From CAIYZT01 sp031385445 (GTDB lineage: Bacteria; Pseudomonadota; Alphaproteobacteria; Rhodobacterales; Rhodobacteraceae): DNA of 64,000 bases. The stretch lies in assembly GCA_031385445.1 (NCBI GenBank), contig JANNBM010000029.1:1-64000 (forward strand). The letters are read 5' to 3'. The position numbers and the translations under genes were made by a program. The notes under the pieces were generated by a model. It ran no database searches. It was given only the letters and a program-made list of their open reading frames with translations, and was not told the origin of the DNA. Each line of letters begins with the position of its first letter. Positions within the stretch are counted from its first letter, which is position 1. This document shows, piece by piece, positions 1-8,270 of the stretch.

Positions 1-57
1 CGCAACAAGCCGTGCCATCGCACGGTCCCGGATGTCCATAGATAGGGGTTTTGTCAT
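1..57 (-). CDS. IS630-like transposase, N-terminal fragment (cut by window edge)
   Basis: On the minus strand an ATG at 57 opens a frame that runs off the left edge after 19 codons. The visible peptide is MTKPLSMDIRDRAMARLVA. This matches the usual start of IS630-family transposases (a short (T/S)-x-P-LS-x-D-hR-(E/D)-R opening before the helix-turn-helix). A GGAGG Shine-Dalgarno lies nine bases upstream, inside the loop of a hairpin (55-87). Only the start is visible, so whether the gene is intact cannot be judged. The IS630 assignment rests on this short N-terminus and is a family-level inference. Confidence 0.6.
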   Translation of the reverse strand, partial: MTKPLSMDIRDRAMARLVA

Positions 58-87
58 GGAAGCTGGCCTCCAGACCCAGCTTCCATG
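55..87 (-). promoter_or_regulatory. Hairpin enclosing the transposase ribosome-binding site and start codon
   Basis: A perfect 12-bp inverted repeat, CATGGAAGCTGG (55-66) and CCAGCTTCCATG (76-87), flanks a 9-base loop. In the minus-strand mRNA the loop reads GTCTGGAGG, so the Shine-Dalgarno is in the loop. The last three paired bases on the 3' side are the transposase ATG. Such a structure would be expected to limit translation initiation. That effect is inference; the pairing is seen directly. Confidence 0.65.
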
Positions 88-160
88 TTGAATCAGAAAT
101 TACCACCAGTGGGAATCCCCAGATTCACCCAATGGTCATCCTGCTCTAATATATAAAACG

Positions 161-193
161 AGATGTCGTCAAAAGCGACATCGCGCGACATCT
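161..193. repeat. Alternative inverted repeats between the IS and ubiK
   Basis: GATGTCG (162-168) can pair with CGACATC (176-182) across a 7-base loop. The extended AGATGTCG (161-168) can instead pair with CGACATCT (186-193). The two pairings are mutually exclusive. The stretch lies downstream of the minus-strand ubiK stop and next to a T7 run on the plus strand near 208-214. It may be a ubiK terminator or part of the IS flank; no function can be assigned. Confidence 0.3.
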
Positions 194-232
194 TGCGGGA
201 CCGGCCGTTTTTTTGGCGTTGCTCGGGGCCGC

Positions 233-481
233 TCAGCCCTTGAGCTTTTCTTCCAGCACCGCAAGGCGGGCGGCCAGGGCCGTGTTCTCTTCGCGCGCCT
301 TCTGGGCCATGGTCCGGACGGCGTCGAACTCCTCGCGGGTCACGAAATCGCGGTCAGCCATCCAGCGGTCGATGAAGCCCTTCATCGCCGTCTCGGCCTC
401 GGTCTTGGCCCCTTGCGCCACGCCCATCGCGTTGCTCATCAACTTGGACATGTCGTCGAAAATCTTGTTTCCGGGTTGCAT
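233..481 (-). CDS. ubiK: UbiK-type accessory factor (BMFP domain protein)
   Basis: An 82-residue protein of the UbiK/YqiC (BMFP, COG2960) family. In gammaproteobacteria UbiK is an accessory factor for ubiquinone biosynthesis, forming a coiled coil that binds UbiJ and membranes. The sequence shows the family pattern: an amphipathic N-terminal helix (KIFDDMSKLM), the central FIDRW and DFVTREEFDAVR stretch at about residues 40-60, then a heptad-rich coiled coil ending LAVLEEKLKG. The start at 481 is preferred over upstream in-frame codons because AAGGAG lies about seven bases upstream and the length matches the family. It is divergent from lgt. Confidence 0.85.
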   Translation of the reverse strand: MQPGNKIFDDMSKLMSNAMGVAQGAKTEAETAMKGFIDRWMADRDFVTREEFDAVRTMAQKAREENTALAARLAVLEEKLKG

Positions 482-647
482 CGGCGTCTCCTTTTGCTGT
501 GTCCTATATGGACTGGGCACCCACCCAGAACAAGGCGTGCTGCACGGCGCCGCCCGCCTTTGCCGCGCCTTCGGTATCCCGGCGGTTGACTTCCCCAGCC
601 CCCCGGCGGAAAACCGCTGCAAACGCACCTCGGGGGCTGCCAAGCTA

Positions 648-1523
648 ATGTCCTACATTCCCTTTCCGCCCCTCTCGCCCGAGATTTTCGCGGTTGACCT
701 TTTTGGGTTTCATCTGGCGCTTCGGTGGTATGCGCTGGCCTATATCGTCGGTCTGCTTGTGGGGTGGAAGCTGATTGCCCGCGCCCTGCGCACCGCGCGT
801 TTGTGGCGCGCAAGCCCCCCGATGACCGAGGTTCAGCTGGAAAGCCTGTTCACATGGGTGATCATCGGGGTCATCCTTGGCGGCAGGTTTGGCTATGTGC
901 TGTTTTACCAACTGTCTGATTTCATGGTCGAACCAAGCCGGATCGTCCGCGTTTGGGAAGGCGGAATGTCGTTTCACGGCGGCTTTGCCGGGGTCGTCAT
1001 CGCCGGGCTGATTTTCTGCCGCCGCAACGCGATCCCGGCGCTGACCACGGGCGACCTGTTTGCCATGGTCGCGCCCATCGGCATCGGCCTTGGCCGGATT
1101 GCGAATTTCATCAACGCCGAGCTGTGGGGCCGCCCGACCGACCTGCCTTGGGGCGTGGCATTTCCCGGCGAAGCGGCGCAAACCTGCGCGGGCGTTCTGA
1201 CGATCTGCGCCCGCCATCCCAGCCAGATTTACGAAGCATTGCTGGAGGGGCTGGTGCTTGGCCTTGCCCTCGCATGGCTGATCTGGCGGCGGCGCTGGCT
1301 TGATTATCCGGGCCGCGCCATGGGGTTTTTCATCGCCTTTTATGGCACCGCGCGCTGTGCCGTTGAATTCGTCCGCCAGCCCGATCTGCAGTTCGTCACA
1401 CCCGGAAACCCGCTTGGCCTTGCGTGGCAAATCGGCGGCTTTGGGCTGACGCAAGGGCAGGCGCTGTCGCTGCCGATGATCGTGGTGGGGCTTTGGTTCT
1501 TGCTGCGCGCAAAGCCTGCATGA
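648..1523 (+). CDS. lgt: Prolipoprotein diacylglyceryl transferase
   Basis: A 291-residue inner-membrane enzyme that moves the diacylglyceryl group of phosphatidylglycerol onto the lipobox cysteine of prolipoproteins, the first step of lipoprotein maturation. Both family landmarks are present: WEGGMSFHGGFAG at residues 103-115, and the Lgt signature GRIANFINAELWGR at 149-162 with the expected Arg, Asn and Glu. About seven hydrophobic segments are visible. An upstream extension of the frame was rejected because it overlaps ubiK in antisense and has no Lgt-like sequence. The stop overlaps the next start as ATGA, so the two genes are probably co-translated. Confidence 0.95.
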   Translation: MSYIPFPPLSPEIFAVDLFGFHLALRWYALAYIVGLLVGWKLIARALRTARLWRASPPMTEVQLESLFTWVIIGVILGGRFGYVLFYQLSDFMVEPSRIVRVWEGGMSFHGGFAGVVIAGLIFCRRNAIPALTTGDLFAMVAPIGIGLGRIANFINAELWGRPTDLPWGVAFPGEAAQTCAGVLTICARHPSQIYEALLEGLVLGLALAWLIWRRRWLDYPGRAMGFFIAFYGTARCAVEFVRQPDLQFVTPGNPLGLAWQIGGFGLTQGQALSLPMIVVGLWFLLRAKPA

Positions 1524-2590
1524 CACCGCTCGCAGGCATTTTGATCCGCCAGATTGCCGCCACCGGGCCGATCACGGTGGCGGATTATATGCACGAATGC
1601 CTTTTGCACCCCGAACACGGCTATTACGCCACACGCGATCCTTTTGGCAGCGCGGGCGATTTCACCACCGCCCCGGAAATCAGCCAGATGTTCGGCGAGC
1701 TTTTGGGCCTGTGCCTTGCGCAGGCCTGGATGGATCAGGGCCGCCCCGCCGCCTTTACCCTTGCCGAACTTGGCCCCGGCCGCGGCACCCTGATGGCCGA
1801 TGTTCTGCGCGCCGCGGGCGGCGTGCCGGGGTTTCACGCCGCCGCCGATGTGCTGATGATCGAAGCCTCGCCTGTGTTGAAAGCAATGCAAGCCAAAACA
1901 CTTGCGCCCCATAGGGCCCGCTGGGCCACCGATGCCGCAGACCTGCCTGACCAGCCGCTGTTCCTGCTCGCCAACGAGTTTTTCGATGCCCTGCCAATCC
2001 GGCAATTCGAACGGGACGTTTCAGGCTGGCGCGAGCGGCTTGTGGGGGCGCGCGCGGGGCAGCTGGCCTTTACTTTGGCCCCGCCAGTTGCGCCTGACGC
2101 CCTTGGTCCCCGATTTCAGGATGATCCTGTTGGAACCGTGGTCGAGATTTGCCCCAAGGCGATCAGCATCGCCGCCACGATTGGCCAAAAACTGCGCCAA
2201 TCCGGCGGCGCGGCGATCTTTGTGGATTACGGCGGCTGGCGGTCCAGGGGCGATACGCTGCAGGCGGTCAGGGCGCATCAACCCGACGGCGTTGTGAACA
2301 ATCCGGGGCTGGCTGATCTGACCGCGCATGTCGATTTCGAAGCCATCGCTGTGGCTATGGGAGCGCCGCGTACCGGGTTGACCGAGCAAGGCAGCCTCTT
2401 GGCCCGCCTGGGCATCGCGCCCCGTGCCGCGCGGCTGGCACAAAATCTAAGCGGCGCGGCTCTGGAAAACCATCTTGCCGCAACTCATCGCTTGACCGCC
2501 CCGTCAGAAATGGGTTCGCTGTTCAAAGCGATCGCCTTTCACGGCCCGAACACCCCGCCCCCCCCCGGTTTTGACCCTGCCCATGCTTGA
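1520..2590 (+). CDS. SAM-dependent methyltransferase, MidA/NDUFAF7 family
   Basis: A 356-residue protein of the COG1565/DUF185 family, whose mitochondrial member NDUFAF7 (MidA) dimethylates an arginine of complex I subunit NDUFS2. The SAM-binding motif LAELGPGRGT is at residues 81-90. The family opening GPITVADYMHECLLHPEHGYY (16-36, cited by position) and the NEFFDALP block near residue 155 are also present. The substrate in this bacterium is unknown; complex I assembly is inference from the eukaryotic family. It starts inside the lgt stop codon (ATGA) and overlaps pgeF by eight bases. Confidence 0.88.
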   Translation: MTPLAGILIRQIAATGPITVADYMHECLLHPEHGYYATRDPFGSAGDFTTAPEISQMFGELLGLCLAQAWMDQGRPAAFTLAELGPGRGTLMADVLRAAGGVPGFHAAADVLMIEASPVLKAMQAKTLAPHRARWATDAADLPDQPLFLLANEFFDALPIRQFERDVSGWRERLVGARAGQLAFTLAPPVAPDALGPRFQDDPVGTVVEICPKAISIAATIGQKLRQSGGAAIFVDYGGWRSRGDTLQAVRAHQPDGVVNNPGLADLTAHVDFEAIAVAMGAPRTGLTEQGSLLARLGIAPRAARLAQNLSGAALENHLAATHRLTAPSEMGSLFKAIAFHGPNTPPPPGFDPAHA

Positions 2591-3332
2591 AATCATCACC
2601 TCGGTCCATCTGCCCGCGCGCCACGGGTTTTTCACCCGAAAGGGTGGGGCCTCTTCCGGGATATTCACCGGGCTGAACTGCGGTGCGGGATCGTCCGATC
2701 AACGCGAGATTGTCGAGATCAACCGAACCCGCGTGGCTGGCGCATTGGAGGTGCCCCTGTCCAATCTGGTGACGGTTCATCAGGTGCATTCGCCGCTGGC
2801 CGTGCCCATCAGCGCGCCGTTGTCCCAGCCCGTGCCAGCCGACGCCATGGTCAGCGCCATCCCGGGCATCGCCTTGGGCATCCTGACCGCCGATTGCCAG
2901 CCCGTGCTGTTTTGCGACCCCACAGCGCAGGTGATCGGGGCCGCCCATGCCGGGTGGCGCGGCGCCAAGGACGGCGTGCTGGAGGCAACGGTGGACGCAA
3001 TGGAAGCCTTGGGCGCCAATCGCGCCGCGATCCGCGCGGTGATCGGGCCGTGCATTTCGCAGGCCGCCTATGAAGTGGGCGCAGAATTCTTTGAAACCTT
3101 CACCCTTGACGACCGGGCAGCCGCGCGCTTTTTCGCGCCGGGCCTTTTGGGAAAATACCTGTTTGACCTGCCCGCTTACGGGCTTTGGCGCCTTGCCAAT
3201 GCGGGGGTTGGCCATGCCGAATGGACCGGCCACTGCACCTATGGCGACGCCGAGCGGTTCTATTCCTTTCGTCGCACCACCCATGCCGGCGAAGCCGACT
3301 ATGGCCGCCTGATTTCGGTGATCCGACTTTAG
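2583..3332 (+). CDS. pgeF: Peptidoglycan editing factor PgeF (laccase-domain purine nucleosidase family)
   Basis: A 249-residue member of the YfiH/LACC1 fold. In E. coli PgeF prevents misincorporation at the second position of the peptidoglycan stem peptide; related proteins act on adenosine. The zinc/copper-site residues are all present: His69 in TVHQVHS, Cys105 in LTADCQPVLF and His122 in AAHAGWRG. The ATG at 2583 is used; a TTG at 2571 would add four residues. It overlaps the preceding methyltransferase stop, so lgt, the methyltransferase and pgeF form one operon. Confidence 0.9.
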   Translation: MLEIITSVHLPARHGFFTRKGGASSGIFTGLNCGAGSSDQREIVEINRTRVAGALEVPLSNLVTVHQVHSPLAVPISAPLSQPVPADAMVSAIPGIALGILTADCQPVLFCDPTAQVIGAAHAGWRGAKDGVLEATVDAMEALGANRAAIRAVIGPCISQAAYEVGAEFFETFTLDDRAAARFFAPGLLGKYLFDLPAYGLWRLANAGVGHAEWTGHCTYGDAERFYSFRRTTHAGEADYGRLISVIRL

Positions 3333-3603
3333 ACCCACCTGTGGTTGCAAAACTCGTCTTTTCCGGGTTTCGGCCCGATTTGCACGCAAAATTGCCATAA
3401 TTTTTAGCGGTTTCAACGGGGGTTTTGCCTGCGCCATCACACTAAAGTGTTATATATCAGCAGGTTAACTGTTTCTACGAACCTGCCACAATTGCACCGG
3501 GCGCGCGGCGAAATGTCACAATTAACCCTGAAATGGTCAAATACATGCCTGAAACGGCGGGCATTGTTTCCAATACCAGATCAAGCCAGAACGGGACCGG
3601 ATC

Positions 3604-3750
3604 ATGAAAAAACAACCACGCTGGATGAAGACCGCCATCACCTCTGCAGCCGATTGCCAGACCGTGATGCCGTTTCAACGCGGCGCCAAATCAATGCCCG
3701 CAGCGCTGAAACCCGCAGCCGCCCCGCGCCTCGCAATCGCGGCGCGCTAG
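3604..3750 (+). CDS. Small basic protein, 48 residues, unknown function
   Basis: An ATG at 3604 opens a 48-codon frame (starting MKKQPRWMKTAIT, ending APRLAIAAR) closed by TAG at 3748-3750. It is two bases from the end of the convergent lrp gene. The peptide is basic, and a MPFQRGAK-like stretch in its middle resembles short uncharacterised proteins I associate with Rhodobacterales; that resemblance is recollection, not a search. The upstream 270 bases (3333-3603) carry an inverted repeat GCAGGTT/AACCTGC at 3460-3486 and an AT-rich TTATATAT that could be a -10 element. There is no strong Shine-Dalgarno. Confidence 0.45.
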   Translation: MKKQPRWMKTAITSAADCQTVMPFQRGAKSMPAALKPAAAPRLAIAAR

Positions 3751-3752
3751 GT

Positions 3753-4253
3753 TCAGGCACCCTTTGCCAAACGCGCTTCGAGCACGTCAAAGGACAGCCC
3801 CGGCTCGTCCTTGGCGCAGCGGATCACCAATGACGTTTTGACCGAGGCCACGTTATCAGCCTTCAGCAGCTGCTCGGTCAAAAAGTTCTGAAAGCTGGAC
3901 AAATCGGGCGCGATACATTTCAAAATGAAATCGATCTCGCCGTTCAGCATGTGACATTCACGAACCAGCGGCCAGGCGCGGCACAGGTTTTCAAAGATCG
4001 AAAGATCGGCCTCAGCCTGCGAGCGCAAGCGCACCATCGCAAAAACCTGCACCTCAAATCCCAACTCGCGTGCATCAATGTCGGCATGATAACCACGGAT
4101 GAACCCCGCCTCTTCCAGCGTGCGCACCCGGCGCAAACAGGGCGGCGCCGAGATGCCGACCCGGCTGGACAGCTCCACATTGGTCATCCGCCCGTCCGCC
4201 TGCAGTTCGGCCAGAATCTGACGGTCGATCGCGTCGAGCTTTGACTGGGCCAT
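3753..4253 (-). CDS. Lrp/AsnC family transcriptional regulator
   Basis: A 166-residue DNA-binding regulator. The N-terminal helix-turn-helix begins LDAIDRQILAELQADGRM (residues 6-23) and continues NVELSSRVGIS. It is followed by the RAM/AsnC ligand-binding beta-alpha domain, including the typical ECHMLNGEIDFILK turn near residues 99-112. GAGGAG lies seven bases ahead of the ATG. It is divergent from trxB with about 170 bases between the starts, so it may control trxB or itself. The ligand is not predictable, though amino acids are the usual effectors of the family. Confidence 0.9.
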   Translation of the reverse strand: MAQSKLDAIDRQILAELQADGRMTNVELSSRVGISAPPCLRRVRTLEEAGFIRGYHADIDARELGFEVQVFAMVRLRSQAEADLSIFENLCRAWPLVRECHMLNGEIDFILKCIAPDLSSFQNFLTEQLLKADNVASVKTSLVIRCAKDEPGLSFDVLEARLAKGA

Positions 4254-4427
4254 AAAGCACTCCTCTTTGGCGTTTACTTAGGTCCGAAGACCCCACCGCG
4301 CAATAAAATTACGCAAAACCCCAAGGGAATTCTCTCCTGCGATCAACTCTTGTGCCGGGTTCAGGCAGGGCTTTCGCCTTGGCCCGCCAACACCTATATC
4401 AAGGCGCAACGAATCCCGGGGGATAAA

Positions 4428-5366
4428 ATGGGCGAAACACGGCATACCAAAGTTCTGATCATCGGCTCTGGCCCCGCAGGGTATTCCGCCGCCGTTTATG
4501 CGTCGCGCGCGATGCTGAACCCGATTTTGGTGCAGGGCCTGCAACCCGGCGGGCAGTTAACCATCACCACCGAGGTCGAAAACTGGCCCGGCGACACCCA
4601 TGTGCAGGGCCCCGATCTGATGGTGCGCATGCAAGACCACGCCGCCGCGATGGGGGCCGAGATCATCAGCGATTATATCACCGCGCTGGACCTGCAAAGC
4701 CGCCCCTTCACCGCGCAGGCCGACAGTGGCACCACCTATACCGCCGATGCCGTGATCCTTTGCACCGGGGCGCAGGCCAAGTGGCTGGGCATTCCGTCAG
4801 AGGAAAAGTTCAAAGGCTTCGGCGTTTCGGCCTGCGCGACCTGTGACGGCTTTTTCTATCGCGGCAAAGAGGTTGTGGTCATCGGCGGCGGCAATACGGC
4901 CGTGGAAGAGGCGTTGTTCCTGACCAATTTTGCCACCAAGGTCACGCTGATCCACCGCCGCGATACCCTTCGCGCCGAAAAGATCATGCAGGACCGCCTG
5001 TTCAAGCACCCGAAAATCGAGATGCAGTGGAACAGTGAAGTGACCGAGGTTCTGGGCACCGATGCGCCCTCGTCCGTCACGGCCGTGCGCACCCGCAATT
5101 TGCTGACGGGCGAGGTCAAGGATGTGCCCTGCCACGGGTTCTTTGTGGCCATCGGCCATGCGCCCGCGTCCGAACTGGTCAAAGACCAGCTGCCGCTGCA
5201 TTCGGGCGGCTATGTGCAGGTTGAAGCCGGCAGCACCCGCACCGCCATTCCCGGCGTCTTTGCGGCGGGCGATCTGACCGACCATATTTACCGTCAGGCC
5301 GTCACAAGTGCTGGCATGGGCTGTATGGCGGCGCTGGACGCTGAAAAGTTTTTGGCCGGACACTAG
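4428..5366 (+). CDS. trxB: Thioredoxin-disulfide reductase
   Basis: A 312-residue NADPH-dependent flavoenzyme that reduces thioredoxin in the cytoplasm. The FAD motif GSGPAGYSAAVYA is at residues 13-25, the redox pair CATC at 136-139 in ACATCDGFF, and the NADPH motif GGGNTAVEEA at 153-162. The C-terminal FAD motif GVFAAGDLTD is also present. The ATG at 4428 follows GGGGGA and gives the standard length; upstream frame was discarded. It lies opposite an Lrp-type regulator and upstream of the sulfate-activation gene, which fits a role in thiol and sulfur metabolism. Confidence 0.96.
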   Translation: MGETRHTKVLIIGSGPAGYSAAVYASRAMLNPILVQGLQPGGQLTITTEVENWPGDTHVQGPDLMVRMQDHAAAMGAEIISDYITALDLQSRPFTAQADSGTTYTADAVILCTGAQAKWLGIPSEEKFKGFGVSACATCDGFFYRGKEVVVIGGGNTAVEEALFLTNFATKVTLIHRRDTLRAEKIMQDRLFKHPKIEMQWNSEVTEVLGTDAPSSVTAVRTRNLLTGEVKDVPCHGFFVAIGHAPASELVKDQLPLHSGGYVQVEAGSTRTAIPGVFAAGDLTDHIYRQAVTSAGMGCMAALDAEKFLAGH

Positions 5367-5602
5367 GGCCATCTGGGAATCCTGCGGCCAAATTCAAGCG
5401 TCGTTCGGGCGTCCCGAGGGCTGCCGCAAATGCAAAACACCGTTCCGAATTCATGCTGCACTGCGGCATTTCCGCCTTTTAAGCGCAAAATGGATGAAAT
5501 CCACCTGCTTTCACTTGATATTCCTGATCAAAAAAGGCAACAGACGCGCGCAACCGGTGGGGCCGATCCCCGCCAGCCTTGGCATTTATAAGCGAGCAAA
5601 AG

Positions 5603-7309
5603 ATGACCCTTTCGAACCATTCCCCGATTCCCGAGCTTTTCGTTTCCGAAGAAACCGCCGAAAAATTGAAACATGCAGCGGGCGCTTTGCCCTCGTGGGA
5701 CATGTCCCCGCGTCAGGTTTGCGATCTTGAACTGTTGATGAACGGCGGGTTTTATCCGCTGAAAGGGTTCCACTCCGAAGCCGATTACCACGGCGTCGTG
5801 GAAAACATGCGCACACCCGATGGCACCTTGTGGCCGATCCCGATCACGCTGGACGTGTCGGAAAAGTTCGCCGAAAGCGTCGCGCCCGGCGCCGAGATTG
5901 CGCTGCGTGACGCCGAGGGCGTGATCCTTGCCATCATGACCGTCACCGACAAATACCTGCCGAACAAACCGCGCGAGGCTGAAATGGTGTTCGGCGCCGA
6001 CGATCTGGCGCATCCGGCGGTGAATTACCTGCACAACACGGCTGGCAAGGTCTACCTTGGCGGCCCGGTAAAGGGTCTGCAAAGCCCGGTCCACTATGAT
6101 TTCCGCTCGCGCCGCGACACCCCGAACGAGCTGCGGGCCTATTTCAAGAAACTCGGCTGGGCCAAGGTCGTTGCCTTCCAAACCCGCAACCCGCTGCACC
6201 GCGCGCATCAGGAACTGACCTTCCGTGCGGCGAAAGAGGCGCAGGCCAACCTGCTGATCCATCCGGTTGTCGGCATGACCAAGCCGGGCGATGTGGACCA
6301 CTTTACCCGCGTGCGCTGCTATGAGGCGGTGATCGACAAATATCCGGCCTCGACCACCTCGATGAGCCTGTTGAACCTCGCCATGCGTATGGCCGGCCCG
6401 CGCGAAGCGGTCTGGCACGGCCTTATCCGCCGCAACCACGGCGTCACCCACTTCATCGTTGGCCGCGACCATGCCGGCCCCGGTAAAAACAGCGCGGGCA
6501 AGGATTTTTACGGCCCCTATGACGCGCAAGATCTGTTCAAAAAGCACGAGGCCGAGATCGGCGTTGTCATGGTTGACTTCAAGCACATGGTTTATGTGCA
6601 GGAACGCGATCAGTATTATCCCGCCAACGAAGTGCCCGAAGGCACGACGGTTCTGGATATCTCTGGCACCGAACTGCGCCGCCGTCTGCGCGAAGGCCTG
6701 GACATTCCAGCCTGGTTCTCCTTCCCCGAGGTGGTGACACAGCTGCGCAAAACCTCGCCAGCGCGCGACAAGCAGGGCTTTACCGTGTTCTTCACTGGCC
6801 TGTCCGGGTCGGGCAAATCGACCATCGCGAACGCTTTGATGGTCAAGCTGATGGAAATGGGCGGCCGCCCGGTGACGCTGCTGGACGGCGATGTGGTGCG
6901 CAAGCATCTGTCGTCGGAACTGGGCTTTTCCAAAGAGCACCGCGACATCAACATCCGCCGCATCGGCTATGTTGCGTCGGAAATCACCAAGAACGGCGGC
7001 ATCGCGATCTGTGCGCCGATCGCGCCCTACACCGCGACCCGCCGCGCTGTGCGCGAGATGGTTGAGGCCTATGGCGCCTTCATCGAAACCCATGTCGCGA
7101 CCACGGTGGAGGAATGCGAAAAGCGGGACCGCAAGGGGCTGTACAAGCTGGCCCGCGAAGGCAAGATCAAGGAATTCACCGGGATTTCAGACCCCTATGA
7201 AGCCCCGACCAATGCCGAACTGGTGATCGAAACCGAAGGCACCGATGTTGACAGCTGTGCACATCAGGTGATCCTGAAGCTGGAATCGATGGGCCTGATC
7301 AAAGCCTGA
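5603..7309 (+). CDS. Bifunctional sulfate adenylyltransferase / adenylylsulfate kinase
   Basis: A 568-residue fusion catalysing the first two steps of sulfate activation: sulfate + ATP to APS, then APS to PAPS. Residues 1 to about 385 are a Sat-type ATP sulfurylase with QTRNPLHRAH at 193-202 and GRDHAGPG at 287-294. Residues about 388-568 are an APS kinase with Walker A GLSGSGKST near 399-407 and the LDGDVVR motif. Order is Sat then CysC, unlike the CysN-CysC fusion. The ATG at 5603 is chosen over a TTG at 5579, although its Shine-Dalgarno is weak. The 235-base leader (5367-5602) shows no riboswitch I recognise. A terminator follows. Confidence 0.95.
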   Translation: MTLSNHSPIPELFVSEETAEKLKHAAGALPSWDMSPRQVCDLELLMNGGFYPLKGFHSEADYHGVVENMRTPDGTLWPIPITLDVSEKFAESVAPGAEIALRDAEGVILAIMTVTDKYLPNKPREAEMVFGADDLAHPAVNYLHNTAGKVYLGGPVKGLQSPVHYDFRSRRDTPNELRAYFKKLGWAKVVAFQTRNPLHRAHQELTFRAAKEAQANLLIHPVVGMTKPGDVDHFTRVRCYEAVIDKYPASTTSMSLLNLAMRMAGPREAVWHGLIRRNHGVTHFIVGRDHAGPGKNSAGKDFYGPYDAQDLFKKHEAEIGVVMVDFKHMVYVQERDQYYPANEVPEGTTVLDISGTELRRRLREGLDIPAWFSFPEVVTQLRKTSPARDKQGFTVFFTGLSGSGKSTIANALMVKLMEMGGRPVTLLDGDVVRKHLSSELGFSKEHRDINIRRIGYVASEITKNGGIAICAPIAPYTATRRAVREMVEAYGAFIETHVATTVEECEKRDRKGLYKLAREGKIKEFTGISDPYEAPTNAELVIETEGTDVDSCAHQVILKLESMGLIKA

Positions 7310-7314
7310 ACCAC

Positions 7315-7333
7315 GATTTTTCTGCGAAAAATC
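7315..7333. repeat. Palindromic intergenic motif, copy 1
   Basis: GATTTTTCTGCGAAAAATC is an inverted repeat with 8-bp arms and a TGC centre, five bases after the sat-cysC stop. A near-identical sequence occurs at 24464-24482, again directly after a stop codon. It may be a first 3' hairpin ahead of the proper terminator. Confidence 0.6.
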
Positions 7334-7337
7334 AAAT

Positions 7338-7363
7338 GCCGCCCTGATTGGGGCGGCGTTTTT
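7338..7363 (+). terminator. Rho-independent terminator of the sulfate-activation gene
   Basis: GCCGCCC (7338-7344) and GGGCGGC (7351-7357) form a 7-bp GC stem with a six-base loop, followed by GTTTTTC. It sits 29 bases after the sat-cysC stop and before the convergent cytochrome b561 gene. Confidence 0.85.
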
Positions 7364-7390
7364 CTTTGGTCAACCCGGGCGGGGTTGCCG

Positions 7391-7870
7391 CTATTGCGCC
7401 CGGATCATCTTGGTGATCAAGCCATCGCGCAGCACATAATGATGGAAAATTGCCATTGCCGCATGACCAAGGATCAACACCATCATCGCGTTCATCACCA
7501 GAACATGCAGACCCGCCGCCTGATCAATCCCCAAAAACCACGCTGTCGCCCCCAAGGCAGGCACCGCAACCATCAGCCCATACAAAACCCAGTGCACAAG
7601 GCCCGCCGCCCGGTCTGCCAAGCCGTTCACGGCCACCGCTGGCGCGCCGCTGCGCAGACGCACGATCAGCCGGAAAAGCACGATGATCAGAAGCGCCGAC
7701 CCGGCCCAGACGTGAAAGCCTGGCACCAGCCCGCCATAAGCCTGCCCTTCCATCTTGGAGTCAAAGGCTTGCTCCATGCCGTCGCTGATGACATAATTCG
7801 CGCCAATCAGCGCCGTCGTCGCCCAGTGCAGACCAATCTGCAGGCCGCTGTAGCCAGTCTTCGTCGCCAT
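7391..7870 (-). CDS. Cytochrome b561 (CybB-type di-heme membrane protein)
   Basis: A 159-residue four-helix membrane cytochrome of the prokaryotic b561 family (Ni/Fe-hydrogenase b-type fold), which passes electrons from quinol or to superoxide. Histidines able to bind two b hemes are positioned in the helices: GLHWATT (His15), GFHVWAG, GLVHWVLYG, and HAAMAIFHHYVL near the C-terminus. The ATG at 7870 is preferred because AAAGGA precedes it; the longer frame adds a non-membrane, arginine-rich tail. It is convergent with sat-cysC. Confidence 0.87.
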   Translation of the reverse strand: MATKTGYSGLQIGLHWATTALIGANYVISDGMEQAFDSKMEGQAYGGLVPGFHVWAGSALLIIVLFRLIVRLRSGAPAVAVNGLADRAAGLVHWVLYGLMVAVPALGATAWFLGIDQAAGLHVLVMNAMMVLILGHAAMAIFHHYVLRDGLITKMIRAQ

Positions 7871-8033
7871 GATATGTCCTTTTTGCCTGCAGCCAGTCGG
7901 GCGGCCTGTCCGCCCCGTGCTGCGTTCTGACCCGGATCTGGGGTATGAATGCAGCTGCAGCAATTGAACAAAAGGCATAAGAAACCGAAGGTGCAGGCCC
8001 CTATACCCAAAGGACTAGGGGGTTATCTCCGCG

Positions 8034-8261
8034 TCAATGCACCGACACCGGGGCCATGTCGTGGTCCCGCGCCAGGCAAAACGCCAGCTTTCGGTCCGCC
8101 ACCAGCGCCAGCGTTACGCCGTTAGATTTATGCACGGAAAAAACCGTGGTCAAATCGCCCATCTGCTCGCGCACATCGTCCGGCAGGGTGTTAACGGCCA
8201 CCGGACGAACATAGACGATGTTGCTTTCGGCTTTGGGTAATCCACCAAATTTCGTTTGCAT
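8034..8261 (-). CDS. DUF1150 family protein
   Basis: A 75-residue protein with the DUF1150 signature: IVYVRPVAV near residues 15-23, then a GDLTTVFSVH and LALVADRKLAFCLAR core and a C-terminal APVSVH. Function is unknown. In alphaproteobacteria it is commonly found next to small heat-shock genes, and here it begins nine bases after the hsp20 stop, so the two are very likely one transcript. AGGGAC precedes the ATG. Confidence 0.85.
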   Translation of the reverse strand: MQTKFGGLPKAESNIVYVRPVAVNTLPDDVREQMGDLTTVFSVHKSNGVTLALVADRKLAFCLARDHDMAPVSVH

Positions 8262-8270
8262 GTCAGTCCC

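Larger units (their letters stand above)
1..135 (-). mobile_element. Right edge of an IS630-like insertion sequence (boundary approximate)
   Basis: The transposase start at 57 implies that the IS end lies just upstream of it, to the right in this window. Between 58 and about 135 there is no gene. Inverted repeats are present: TGAATC near 89-94 against GATTCA at 122-127, and the tighter GAATC-CCCA-GATTC at 113-126. IS630 elements insert at TA; a TA-rich stretch occurs at 148-156. The exact terminal inverted repeat cannot be fixed because the other end of the element is outside the window. Confidence 0.45.

Noticed and set aside
5367..5602. Possible SAM-type riboswitch ahead of the sulfate-activation gene
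   Set aside because: The leader was read for SAM-II and related conserved cores; none was recognised.
5528..7093. A 521-codon minus-strand frame opposite sat-cysC
   Set aside because: Antisense shadow; the plus-strand product has all catalytic motifs of both enzymes.
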